Origin: JBJEQG01 sp051881635
Lineage (GTDB): Bacteria > Bacillota > Clostridia > Oscillospirales > Acutalibacteraceae
Reading direction: 5' to 3'
NCBI GenBank assembly: GCA_051881635.1
Contig: JBJEQG010000079.1
Span: forward strand, 1 to 55,626
Length of the DNA stretch: 55,626 bases
The notes beneath the pieces were generated by a model, which had not been told where the DNA came from, made no database searches, and saw nothing but the letters and a program-made list of their open reading frames with translations. Of this stretch, positions 40,925 to 48,902 are shown piece by piece; positions within the stretch are counted from its first letter, which is position 1, and every line of letters starts with the position of its first letter. The position numbers were made by a program, and so were the translations under genes.

Positions 40925-42842
40925 TGTTACGGTTAAATTTATTTCCATAATTTCAGCCGTATTGATGTTGGCGGGAATTTTTACGGTTTCCGCCAATTTT
41001 CAAATTACGGCACAATCAAACACCAAAAGCATAGATACGGTTATAAATCAAATTCTCTCTTGGAAATATAACGGTACGGTGCAGGAACTTTTAGATTATG
41101 AAGTTGCAGAAGATATGGGCAGCAGTGCCGCTGATTGGTATGTTATTTCTTTGAGCCGTTATCGGAATGATTTGGATTTTTCGTTGTGTATTCAGTCACT
41201 CGATGAATATACAGCCACTGCCGAAAATCTGAAAGCCACAGACAGACAGCGTATAGCGATTGCATATACGGCTATGGGTGTATATAATGATTTTGTTGCG
41301 TCAGCTTTGAAGGAAACCATTGGCAGTTTGGGCATTATGAGTTATATCTATGGATTGATTTTGACGGACTGCGGTGCTTATACGGATATATCTTATTCAA
41401 GGGAAAACATTCTCGATACAATCTTATCTTTCCAAAATGCAGACGGCGGTTGGGCATTGACGGGAACGGTGTCCGATGTTGATGTGACAGCTATGGCGGT
41501 GCAGTCTATGGCGAGATATTATGGATATGAAAGAGTTAAAATTTCGATTGACAGGGCTTTGAATTTTCTTTCAAAAAGACAGCAGTCGGACGGTGATTTT
41601 CAAAGTTATGGAACATCAAATTCCGAAAGTACCGCACAGGTTATGGTGGCACTGAATACTCTTGATATAGACTATAAAACGGACAAGCGTTTTATAAAAA
41701 ACGGTAAGACAGTATATGACGGAATTTTAAAATATCAATGTGCGGACGGCAGTTTTTCTCATCTTGTCGGTACAAAGTCAAACGCTTTGGCAACCGTACA
41801 GGTTTTGTATGCTTTGATTTCGGCGGAAAGATATGAAAAGAATTTGCCGCACTTTTTCGACTTTGTAAGCAATCATACAACTTTATCATGGACAAAAGTT
41901 TCAGAAACCTCAAAGGCGGAAACATCAAAAACAGAAGTGTCACGGTCTGAAAGCTCCGTGACACAGGAAAGTATAATTTCGCCCGAACCATTAGAACAAA
42001 GTACAACATCAAAACCGCAGACGGTTTCTTCAATGCCTGAGGACAGTGTTTCTTATAATGCGGAACAGAGCGTGTCACAACCAAACGATAAATCTTCCAA
42101 AACGGAAAGCACTGTTTCAGAAAATGCAGAACCTGTTGAAGAAACTTCAATCCCAAATAATTCGGAAAATTCATTGCTTGAAAGCGGTACTTTAAATTCA
42201 CCATACAATTCGTCCGCAAATATATCCGAAACAGAAAAAAAATCGAAAGATGAAGTTAAATTCGCTCCGAACTATCGTTTGATTATTTGTATCGGTGCGG
42301 TTTGTGTTTTTGGTGCAATTCTTGCGGTTATGGCTGTGCGGAAAAAAATAAACCGCAAAAATCTTTTGGTTTTGATTATAGCTTTTGCTGGTATTATCAT
42401 TCTTATTTGGACAATCAATATACAAACCAAAGAGGAATACTATACCGCACAGGATTACACGCCTAAAACCCAAACAATAACACTTTCGATTTCATGCACT
42501 AATGCAATAGGTAAAACGGAAAACAGTTATCTTCCCTCAGACGGTATGATTTTAAATCCAACGGTTTACGGTTTTGAGGACGGCGATACGGTTTTTGATG
42601 TTTTGCTGACAGCGGTTAAGGAAAATCAAATACAGATAGATTACACCGGGGGCGATGATACCTTTGTTTATATAAAGGGTTTGAACTATCTGTATGAGTT
42701 TGACTGCGGAGATTTGTCAGGGTGGCTGTATAAAGTCAACGGAAAAACACCGAATGTTGGTTGTTCAGGTTATACCCTCAGTGACGGCGATGTTGTCGAA
42801 TGGGTTTATACCTGTAATATTGGAAAGGATATTGCGGAATGA
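40914..42842 (+). CDS. Transcobalamin-like membrane protein: alpha/alpha-barrel domain + DUF4430
   Basis: The 642 residues comprise a signal peptide (1-33), a helical domain (about 37-325), a Ser/Thr/Glu/Pro-rich linker (330-450), two membrane helices (about 455-476 and 485-503) joined by the basic loop RKKINRKN, and a DUF4430 domain (about 518-640; LSGWLYKVNGKTP, LSDGDVVEWVY). The helical domain has three Q-x-x-DG-W/F repeats (QNADGGW, QQSDGDF, QCADGSF near 174, 223, 276), each followed by a TA-x-V-A-L helix, as in alpha6/alpha6 barrels of the prenyltransferase/transcobalamin type. Animal intrinsic factor and transcobalamin hold B12 between just such a barrel and a DUF4430-like beta domain. 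Both domains should face outside. Overlaps the next gene by ATGA. Confidence 0.87.
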   Translation: MKNNVTVKFISIISAVLMLAGIFTVSANFQITAQSNTKSIDTVINQILSWKYNGTVQELLDYEVAEDMGSSAADWYVISLSRYRNDLDFSLCIQSLDEYTATAENLKATDRQRIAIAYTAMGVYNDFVASALKETIGSLGIMSYIYGLILTDCGAYTDISYSRENILDTILSFQNADGGWALTGTVSDVDVTAMAVQSMARYYGYERVKISIDRALNFLSKRQQSDGDFQSYGTSNSESTAQVMVALNTLDIDYKTDKRFIKNGKTVYDGILKYQCADGSFSHLVGTKSNALATVQVLYALISAERYEKNLPHFFDFVSNHTTLSWTKVSETSKAETSKTEVSRSESSVTQESIISPEPLEQSTTSKPQTVSSMPEDSVSYNAEQSVSQPNDKSSKTESTVSENAEPVEETSIPNNSENSLLESGTLNSPYNSSANISETEKKSKDEVKFAPNYRLIICIGAVCVFGAILAVMAVRKKINRKNLLVLIIAFAGIIILIWTINIQTKEEYYTAQDYTPKTQTITLSISCTNAIGKTENSYLPSDGMILNPTVYGFEDGDTVFDVLLTAVKENQIQIDYTGGDDTFVYIKGLNYLYEFDCGDLSGWLYKVNGKTPNVGCSGYTLSDGDVVEWVYTCNIGKDIAE

Positions 42843-43720
42843 GAGTGTTTGCGGAATACAATCCATTGACTGTTTTTGTGCATTTCATGGCAGTTATTAT
42901 TGTGGCTATGTTCATTCCAAACCCGATTTTATTAGTTGAAATGCTGATAAGTTCTATTGCTTTTTATAAGATTACTTTTGGCAAAATAACGGGAAAAACA
43001 ATTTTATTTTGGTCAGTGCTGTTTTTTGGAATGACACTCCTTAATCCGCTGTTTTCCCATAACGGCGTGACCGTTCTTTTTTTCCTCAATGGTCAGGCGA
43101 TAACTTTGGAGGCTTTGCTTTATGGCATGAATAATGCCATTATGATTTTATCCGTTTTTATTGCGTTTTTGTCTTTCTCGGAAATTATGACAGCGGATAA
43201 AATCATGTATCTTTTCGGGAAAATTTCTCCAAAGATTGCCATTTTTTTGTCGTTGACACTCCGTTATATTCCCATGTTAAGACGACAGGCAAAAAAAATC
43301 AGCAATACACAACATACTTTGGGAATGTATAAAGAAAATAATGTGGTTGACAGCTTTAAAAGCACAATGAGTATATTTTCGGCTTTGGTTACATGGTCAA
43401 TCGAAATGTCGGTCAGCACAGCCGATGCATTTTATGCCCGTGGTGGTGAACTGAAAAACCGCAAGAGTTTTTCGTTTTTTAGAATATCAAAGACCGATGT
43501 TTTCATGATTGTGTTTTTTGCAATATTGTTCGGTGTCGTTTTGTTTGTACAGTCAAAAGGCGGGTTAAAAACGGAATTTTATCCGTCATTTTCACTTCCG
43601 ACAAATACACCTGATACTTGGACAGCGTATGCGGTTTACGCTGTATTGGTTTTATTTCCGATTGTTTGTACGGTTTTGGGAAACCTGAAAAGAAGGAGGG
43701 CGTTTTTATGGAATTGCTGA
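42839..43720 (+). CDS. ECF transporter T component (EcfT)
   Basis: Membrane coupling subunit of an energy-coupling-factor importer. The 293 residues have about six hydrophobic segments and the cytoplasmic coupling helices with RYIPMLRRQAKKI and the T-family motif in DAFYARGGELKNR (A-R-G). It is translationally coupled to the transcobalamin-like gene (4-base ATGA overlap) and overlaps the ATPase gene by 13 bases. Being encoded with its own A and S subunits suggests a dedicated group I ECF transporter instead of a shared module. Confidence 0.92.
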   Translation: MRVFAEYNPLTVFVHFMAVIIVAMFIPNPILLVEMLISSIAFYKITFGKITGKTILFWSVLFFGMTLLNPLFSHNGVTVLFFLNGQAITLEALLYGMNNAIMILSVFIAFLSFSEIMTADKIMYLFGKISPKIAIFLSLTLRYIPMLRRQAKKISNTQHTLGMYKENNVVDSFKSTMSIFSALVTWSIEMSVSTADAFYARGGELKNRKSFSFFRISKTDVFMIVFFAILFGVVLFVQSKGGLKTEFYPSFSLPTNTPDTWTAYAVYAVLVLFPIVCTVLGNLKRRRAFLWNC

Positions 43721-45324
43721 GAGCCGAACATTTAAGTTTCAGTTATGAAAACGGCCATTCCGTTATTCGGGATATTTCTTTTTCCGTGCAATCAAGAGAG
43801 TTTATTATTGTTTGCGGAGAAACGGGCTGTGGTAAAACCACGCTTTTACGGCTCTTAAAACAGGAATTAAAACCCAAAGGCGTATTTGACGGTGAAGTTT
43901 ACTTCAACGGGACAGCTTATACTCAGTTAGACGAAAAGACGGCGGCTTGTTCCGTTGGCTTTGTTATGCAAAATCCGGACAGCCAGATTATAACGGATAA
44001 AGTTTGGCATGAGTTGGCGTTTGGATTGGAGAGTATCGGCTTAAAGAATGATGTTATAAAACGCCGTATTGCCGAAACAGCCTGTTTTTTTGGTTTGGAA
44101 GATTTAATCAATAAAAGTATTTTTGAGCTTTCGGGCGGACAAAAACAAATGCTTAATTTGGCGGCGGTTATGATTATGCAGCCGAAACTTCTGCTTTTAG
44201 ATGAACCTACGGCACAGCTTGACCCCATTTCACGCAAGGCTTTTTTGAATATTCTGCATGAGGTTAATCGGGAATTTCACACAGCGGTAATGATTGTGGA
44301 ACATAATTTAGACGGAATTTTGGAATTATGCGACCGTCTTATGGTTTTGGAGGAAGGGCAGATTTTGTATAATGATACGCCACAGAAAGTCTGTCAACGG
44401 CTTGACTGCAAAAAAAATATATTTCGGCTCATGCCGTCAGCAGTTCAAATAACAGCACCGCTTTGTCGGGAAAATGAAGATTGTGCTTTGACGGCAAAAA
44501 CAGCAGTCCCCTTAATTGAACGGCATACGCAAGTCAAACCGATAACGCTTTTGCCGTCCTCCAAATTATCGACACCTTTATTTTCTTTTAAAGATATATG
44601 GTTCAGATATGAAGAAAAGGGTACAGATATACTCAAAGGGCTTTCATTGGATTTATGCGAAAATGAAATTCTTTTTGTGCTTGGCGGCAACGGTTCGGGA
44701 AAGAGTACATTTTTAAATATAGCGGCAGGGATTTATCGGGAATACAGCGGAAAAATTCGTTTGTACGGCAAAAAATTGACGGCATATAAAAATCAATCCC
44801 TTTATAAAGATTGTTTGGCATTTTTGCCGCAAGATGTAACGACTGTTTTTGTTAAGGACAGTATAAGAGAGGATTTGCAAACGGTTAATGCCGAAAAAGA
44901 AATTTACGGGTTGGATATATCGGCATTTCTCGACCGTCACCCTTATGATTTGAGTGGCGGTGAACAACAGCTTTGTGCATTCGTCAAGGTGTTGGCAACA
45001 AAACCGAAAATCCTATTGTTAGATGAGCCGACAAAAGGAGCAGATGCTGTTTTGAAAGGACGGATTGCGGATATATTGTTAAGATTGAAAGCCGAAGGTT
45101 TGACACTTTTGGTTGTCAGCCATGATACGGAATTTGCCGCCTTATGTGCCGACCGCTGTGCCTTGCTTTTCAACGGTGAAATTGTATCTGTTGATGAACC
45201 GCACCGTTTCTTTGCAAAAAATCATTTTTATACAACACCAACCAACAAGGTTATGCGTTCTTTTGATGAAAACATTATTACGGTGAAAGAGGCTGTAAAG
45301 GCTTGCGGTATTTATGATGATTAA
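43708..45324 (+). CDS. ECF transporter ATPase with two fused ABC domains (EcfA1-EcfA2 type)
   Basis: The 538-residue protein carries two complete ATPase domains. Domain 1 (about 1-230): Walker A GETGCGKTT, signature LSGGQKQ, Walker B LLLLDEPTAQLDP. Domain 2 (about 285-520): Walker A GGNGSGKST, signature LSGGEQQ, Walker B ILLLDEPTKGAD. Many ECF systems encode the two on separate genes. The start is ATG 43708, with AGAAGGAGG 9 bases upstream; a longer frame from 43618 lies wholly inside ecfT. It overlaps the S-component gene by 11 bases. Confidence 0.93.
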   Translation: MELLRAEHLSFSYENGHSVIRDISFSVQSREFIIVCGETGCGKTTLLRLLKQELKPKGVFDGEVYFNGTAYTQLDEKTAACSVGFVMQNPDSQIITDKVWHELAFGLESIGLKNDVIKRRIAETACFFGLEDLINKSIFELSGGQKQMLNLAAVMIMQPKLLLLDEPTAQLDPISRKAFLNILHEVNREFHTAVMIVEHNLDGILELCDRLMVLEEGQILYNDTPQKVCQRLDCKKNIFRLMPSAVQITAPLCRENEDCALTAKTAVPLIERHTQVKPITLLPSSKLSTPLFSFKDIWFRYEEKGTDILKGLSLDLCENEILFVLGGNGSGKSTFLNIAAGIYREYSGKIRLYGKKLTAYKNQSLYKDCLAFLPQDVTTVFVKDSIREDLQTVNAEKEIYGLDISAFLDRHPYDLSGGEQQLCAFVKVLATKPKILLLDEPTKGADAVLKGRIADILLRLKAEGLTLLVVSHDTEFAALCADRCALLFNGEIVSVDEPHRFFAKNHFYTTPTNKVMRSFDENIITVKEAVKACGIYDD

Positions 45325-45982
45325 GAAAATTTTAGAGAATGTCGTTTCCTTTGTAATCATTCCTGTTGTATTGCTGTGCAGTATGTTTTTTTTCGGGGAA
45401 AATGCGTATGCTTATGTTTCTGTTGTTATTGCCGTTATTGTGTGTTTGTTGTTTTATATGATTTACGAAAAGAGAGGGCGAACACGAAAGCTGGTGATTG
45501 TGGCAGTTATGACGGCATTAGCAGTTGCGGGGCGTTTTGTATTCGGATTTTTGCCCGCATTTAAGCCCGTTACGGCAATTACCGTTATGACAGCAATGTA
45601 TTTGGGGGGAACGGCGGGATTTTTGACAGGTTCATTCAGTGCTTTGATTTCGGACTTTTGGTTTGGACAAGGTCCATGGACACCATTTCAGATGTTTTCA
45701 TGGGGAATGATTGGATTTATTGCGGGATTATTGGGAAAGCCCTTGCAGAGAAGTAAAATTCTTCTTATAATATATGGTGTATTTTCGGGGGTTTTATATT
45801 CGGTTATTATGGATTTTTGGAGTGTGCTTTGGTACAATGCCGAGTTCAGTTGGGCATTATATGGGGCGGCATTGATTGCATCGTTACCGCATACGGCGGT
45901 TTATGCCATATCCAATATTATTTTTTTGTTGTTGATGAATAAACCCTTTGGAAGAAAACTGTCACGGGTAGCGGAAATATAA
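45314..45982 (+). CDS. ECF transporter substrate-binding S component, CbrT-like (cobalamin)
   Basis: The 222-residue protein has about six membrane helices. The segments GRFVFGFLPAFKPVTAITVMT, TGSFSALISDFWFGQGPWT and PFQMFSWGMIGFIAGLLGK recall the CbrT group of S components (cobalamin), in which FLP-x-x-P and GQGPWTP-QM are conserved. Substrate assignment to cobalamin is supported by the upstream riboswitch and transcobalamin-like proteins; precursors such as cobinamide are possible. It would take B12 from the surface proteins and deliver it through T and A subunits. Start may be either of two adjacent ATG codons. Confidence 0.85.
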   Translation: MMIKKILENVVSFVIIPVVLLCSMFFFGENAYAYVSVVIAVIVCLLFYMIYEKRGRTRKLVIVAVMTALAVAGRFVFGFLPAFKPVTAITVMTAMYLGGTAGFLTGSFSALISDFWFGQGPWTPFQMFSWGMIGFIAGLLGKPLQRSKILLIIYGVFSGVLYSVIMDFWSVLWYNAEFSWALYGAALIASLPHTAVYAISNIIFLLLMNKPFGRKLSRVAEI

Positions 45983-46004
45983 AAATACCTTTGGAGATGT
46001 CAAA

Positions 46005-47111
46005 ATGGGCGTTTGGAGTTTTGTAAAAAGCAATATGGTTCTAATGATTGCGTTATTGGCGGCAGTTGTAACATCAATATTTGTTCCGCCTGACAGCCAA
46101 TATTTATCCTATTTCGATTTTAAAACTCTGAGCTGTTTGTTTTGTGTTTTAGCGGTAGTTTGTGCCTTAAAAAACATCAACTTCTTTTATATTTTGGCAC
46201 AAAAAATCGTAAAATCCTGTAAGGATACCAGACGCTCAATTCTGACTTTGGTATATATTACTTTTATCGGTTCAATGCTTATTGCAAACGATATGGCATT
46301 ACTGACTTTTCTGCCGTTGGGGTATTATGTTTTGAGTAGTACGCACAAGGAAAAATATATGGCGTTTACTTTTATCATGCAGAATATCGCCGCAAATTTA
46401 GGCGGTATGCTGACACCTTTCGGCAATCCGCAAAATCTTTATCTTTATACGAAATACAATATTGCTGATGATGAATTTGTTCGGATTATGTTTCCTCCGT
46501 TTATTATAGCAGTGGTTTTGATTACGGTTTGTTGTTTGTTCGTAAAAAAAGAGCCTATGGAGCTTCAGGAACATCGTGAAAAACTTGACCCGAAACGAAC
46601 GGTTTTATATGCCGTACTGTTTGTTTTGGCAATAGCGGTTGTATTTCGTGGTATTCCGTATTATATCGGATTGATTGTTATTCCGATTGTCTTGCTTTTT
46701 GCCGACCACAAGGCATTGAAAATGGTGGACTATCCGTTGCTTTTGACCTTTGTGGCATTCTTTATATTTGCGGGAAATATGGCGAGAATAGAGGTTGTCA
46801 AAAACCTGTTTGATTATCTTTTAAATCAAAGTACATTGATATTCAGTGTTTTGTCATGCCAGATAATCAGCAATGTACCGTCAGCAATTTTGCTGTCGCA
46901 ATTTACGGAAAATTATCAGGAACTTTTGGTTGGTGTTAATATCGGTGGTGCGGGAACACTGATTGCCTCTTTGGCAAGTTTGATTACTTTCAGAGAGTAT
47001 GGTAAACATAATCCAAAGGGTATTAAAGGTTATATAGGACTTTTTTCGGCGTTTAACTTTGGATTTTTAATCATACTTACAATTTCCATGTATTTTTTGA
47101 TGTGCGGATAA
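46005..47111 (+). CDS. Anion permease-like protein (SLC13/ArsB, ion-transporter superfamily)
   Basis: The 368-residue integral membrane protein has about ten hydrophobic segments. The duplicated re-entrant signature of the superfamily is seen in MQNIAANLGGMLTPFGNPQNLYL and, in the second half, ISNVPSAILLSQF with INIGGAGTLIASL-type ending. Members move dicarboxylates, citrate, arsenite or sodium/proton; this one is shorter than typical SLC13 proteins. GGAGATG precedes the ATG. It begins 22 bases after the S component with no terminator, so it is probably the last gene of the cobalamin operon, where its role is unexplained. Confidence 0.82.
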   Translation: MGVWSFVKSNMVLMIALLAAVVTSIFVPPDSQYLSYFDFKTLSCLFCVLAVVCALKNINFFYILAQKIVKSCKDTRRSILTLVYITFIGSMLIANDMALLTFLPLGYYVLSSTHKEKYMAFTFIMQNIAANLGGMLTPFGNPQNLYLYTKYNIADDEFVRIMFPPFIIAVVLITVCCLFVKKEPMELQEHREKLDPKRTVLYAVLFVLAIAVVFRGIPYYIGLIVIPIVLLFADHKALKMVDYPLLLTFVAFFIFAGNMARIEVVKNLFDYLLNQSTLIFSVLSCQIISNVPSAILLSQFTENYQELLVGVNIGGAGTLIASLASLITFREYGKHNPKGIKGYIGLFSAFNFGFLIILTISMYFLMCG

Positions 47112-47154
47112 AAGTTTAATTTTGGAAAAGAAAACAAAAAATTTAAAAAAGGAC

Positions 47155-47183
47155 TGTTAAAATCATTTGAACTGTTGTATAAT
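47155..47183 (+). promoter_or_regulatory. Possible promoter of the coiled-coil protein gene
   Basis: Consensus TATAAT (47178-47183) with a weak TGTTAA 17 bp upstream (47155-47160). Confidence 0.45.
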
Positions 47184-47247
47184 TATATTATTGTTATTTT
47201 GTACATCATGTTTTGTAAAAAACTTAATTTATGGGAGGATTTAAGCT

Positions 47248-47733
47248 ATGTATTTTATTGACCGTATTGGTATGGGTTTGTCGCAGGCTGTGCAGGGTAT
47301 TGTTGACTCCAACAGAAAATATGCCCAACTGAACCGTCTTAACCTTGTTATCAAGGCCGAAACACAGACTTTGAATGAGGCTTATATCGCTTTGGGAAAA
47401 CATTACTACCAAAGTATGAATCATGAACAAAACGAAGAAATTGACTTTACCGAGCTGACGAAAACCATTGAAACCGCAAAGGCAAGACTTAAAAAAGCAC
47501 AGGAACGCTATGTTTATATTGAACGCAACGGTATGCCCGAAGAAGAATATAAACCGAAGATTGTACCCGTTGAAGCACCAGCTCCCGAGATAATCGAGGA
47601 AGAAGAAGACTATGATGACGGCGATATTACAATCTGCTGTGCTGAGGACGAAAAGCCGACAGAGAAAACGGCAGATGTCGAAGTAAAGGCAGAAAGCAAG
47701 CCTGTTGAAACAAAGTCTGAAACTGAAATCTAA
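47248..47733 (+). CDS. Acidic coiled-coil protein of unknown function
   Basis: I do not recognise the 161-residue product. Residues 1-95 are helical and probably a coiled coil (VIKAETQTLNEAYIALGK, TKTIETAKARLKKAQERY). The second half is low-complexity and very acidic (EEEEDYDDGD, then KPTEKTADVEVKAES), with one Cys-Cys pair. No signal peptide and no membrane helix. The ribosome site GGGAGG is strong (8 bases before ATG) and a TATAAT lies upstream, so the gene is well expressed by appearance. It is followed by a terminator-like hairpin. Confidence 0.8.
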   Translation: MYFIDRIGMGLSQAVQGIVDSNRKYAQLNRLNLVIKAETQTLNEAYIALGKHYYQSMNHEQNEEIDFTELTKTIETAKARLKKAQERYVYIERNGMPEEEYKPKIVPVEAPAPEIIEEEEDYDDGDITICCAEDEKPTEKTADVEVKAESKPVETKSETEI

Positions 47734-47760
47734 GACCTAATATTTGTTTTGTTTCTGCTG

Positions 47761-47790
47761 ACCGGTCGAAAGCCTTGTTTTTCGGCCGGT
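47761..47790 (+). terminator. Terminator-like hairpin before birA
   Basis: ACCGGTCGAAA pairs with TTTCGGCCGGT (one G-U), 8-base loop; the following TATTCTGCTTATT is only moderately T-rich. Confidence 0.6.
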
Positions 47791-47835
47791 TATTCTGCTT
47801 ATTGGGGAAAGTTAATTAAAGGGAGGCGACTGTTT

Positions 47836-48810
47836 TTGCAAAATAAAGTTTTAGAGTTGCTAAAAGCGGCTGATGACTATATTTCGGGAGAGGAAATCAG
47901 CAACAAATTGGGTGTTTCCCGAACAACGGTCTGGAAATGTGTTAATGCACTGAAAGAAGCCGGTTATACTATCCTTTCGGTTACAAATAAAGGCTATAAG
48001 CTGTGTGAGCGTCCCGATATTTTGGATTTAAATGATGTTAAAAAGGCAATGGGGGACTATAAAGCGACCTGTGTCGGAACGGATATTCATATTATGCGAA
48101 CTGTGGACTCCACAAATGAGGAAATTAAACGCCTGGCTCATAACAATGCCGCTGAGGGTGTCCTTGTGGCGGCAGATATTCAGACGGCAGGGCGTGGGCG
48201 TTTGGGGCGTTCATGGAGTTCGCAGGACGGCGGTGTTTACTTTTCGTTTTTATTGCGTCCAGAATTAGCACCGTCTGATGTTGCCGCCATTACATTAGTG
48301 GCGGGATATGCGGTTTGTATGGTCATTCGCCGTTTGACGGGCTGTGACGCAAAAATCAAATGGCCGAATGATGTTATTATCGGAAATAAAAAGGTTTGCG
48401 GTATCCTGACGGAAATGGAAGCCCAAACCGACCGTGTGGATTTTGTTGTTATCGGTATAGGCATCAATATCAATCAAAGTCATTTTGATGAAGAAGTTAG
48501 TAAAAAGGCAACATCGCTCTTTTTGGAAAAGGGAGAAAAGATGGACCGCAGTACATTTTTGGCAGAGGTTTCAAAGTCTTTGGATAAGGCTATGAAATCA
48601 TATTTGCTGAGTATTTCGACTGAGGATATGCAGCAGTTTAAGTCATTGTGTGCCACAATAGGACGGCGTGTTTCAGTGGAACGCAATAATACACATATTG
48701 AAGGTACGGCGGTTGATATTTTCCCCACAGGTGAATTGATTATAAAGACAGATGACGGCAGGAAATTACCGATTTATTCGGGAGAGGTTTCCGTACAGGG
48801 TATTTACTGA
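47836..48810 (+). CDS. birA: Biotin-[acetyl-CoA-carboxylase] ligase / biotin repressor BirA
   Basis: Activates biotin to biotinyl-AMP and attaches it to the carboxyl-carrier lysine; with its N-terminal DNA-binding domain it also represses biotin genes. Of 324 residues, about 1-60 form the winged HTH (GEEISNKLGVSRTTVWKCVNAL), then the ligase domain with GRGRLGRSWSS (ATP/biotin loop) and KWPNDV, and a C-terminal SH3-like domain. The start is TTG 47836: GGGAGG lies 9 bases upstream and residues then match the family; the longer ATG frame from 47749 runs through the upstream hairpin. No biotin gene is visible nearby. Confidence 0.95.
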   Translation: MQNKVLELLKAADDYISGEEISNKLGVSRTTVWKCVNALKEAGYTILSVTNKGYKLCERPDILDLNDVKKAMGDYKATCVGTDIHIMRTVDSTNEEIKRLAHNNAAEGVLVAADIQTAGRGRLGRSWSSQDGGVYFSFLLRPELAPSDVAAITLVAGYAVCMVIRRLTGCDAKIKWPNDVIIGNKKVCGILTEMEAQTDRVDFVVIGIGININQSHFDEEVSKKATSLFLEKGEKMDRSTFLAEVSKSLDKAMKSYLLSISTEDMQQFKSLCATIGRRVSVERNNTHIEGTAVDIFPTGELIIKTDDGRKLPIYSGEVSVQGIY

Positions 48811-48821
48811 TTATACGGCAG

Positions 48822-48851
48822 TTGACAAACAGGTAATGCCGTTTGTATAAT
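48822..48851 (+). promoter_or_regulatory. Predicted sigma-A promoter of gltX
   Basis: TTGACA (48822-48827), 18-bp spacer, TATAAT (48846-48851). A short hairpin GCGGT-CAG-ACCGC (about 48874-48886) sits directly before the GGAGG of gltX. Confidence 0.8.
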
Positions 48852-48902
48852 AATAAGCAAATACCAATTTTTAGCGGTCAGACCGCAAACGGAGGATAAA
48901 AC

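Noticed and set aside
43618..43707. Longer N-terminus of the ECF ATPase
   Set aside because: It lies wholly within the T-component gene out of frame, whereas AGAAGGAGG precedes ATG 43708, where the ABC domain begins.
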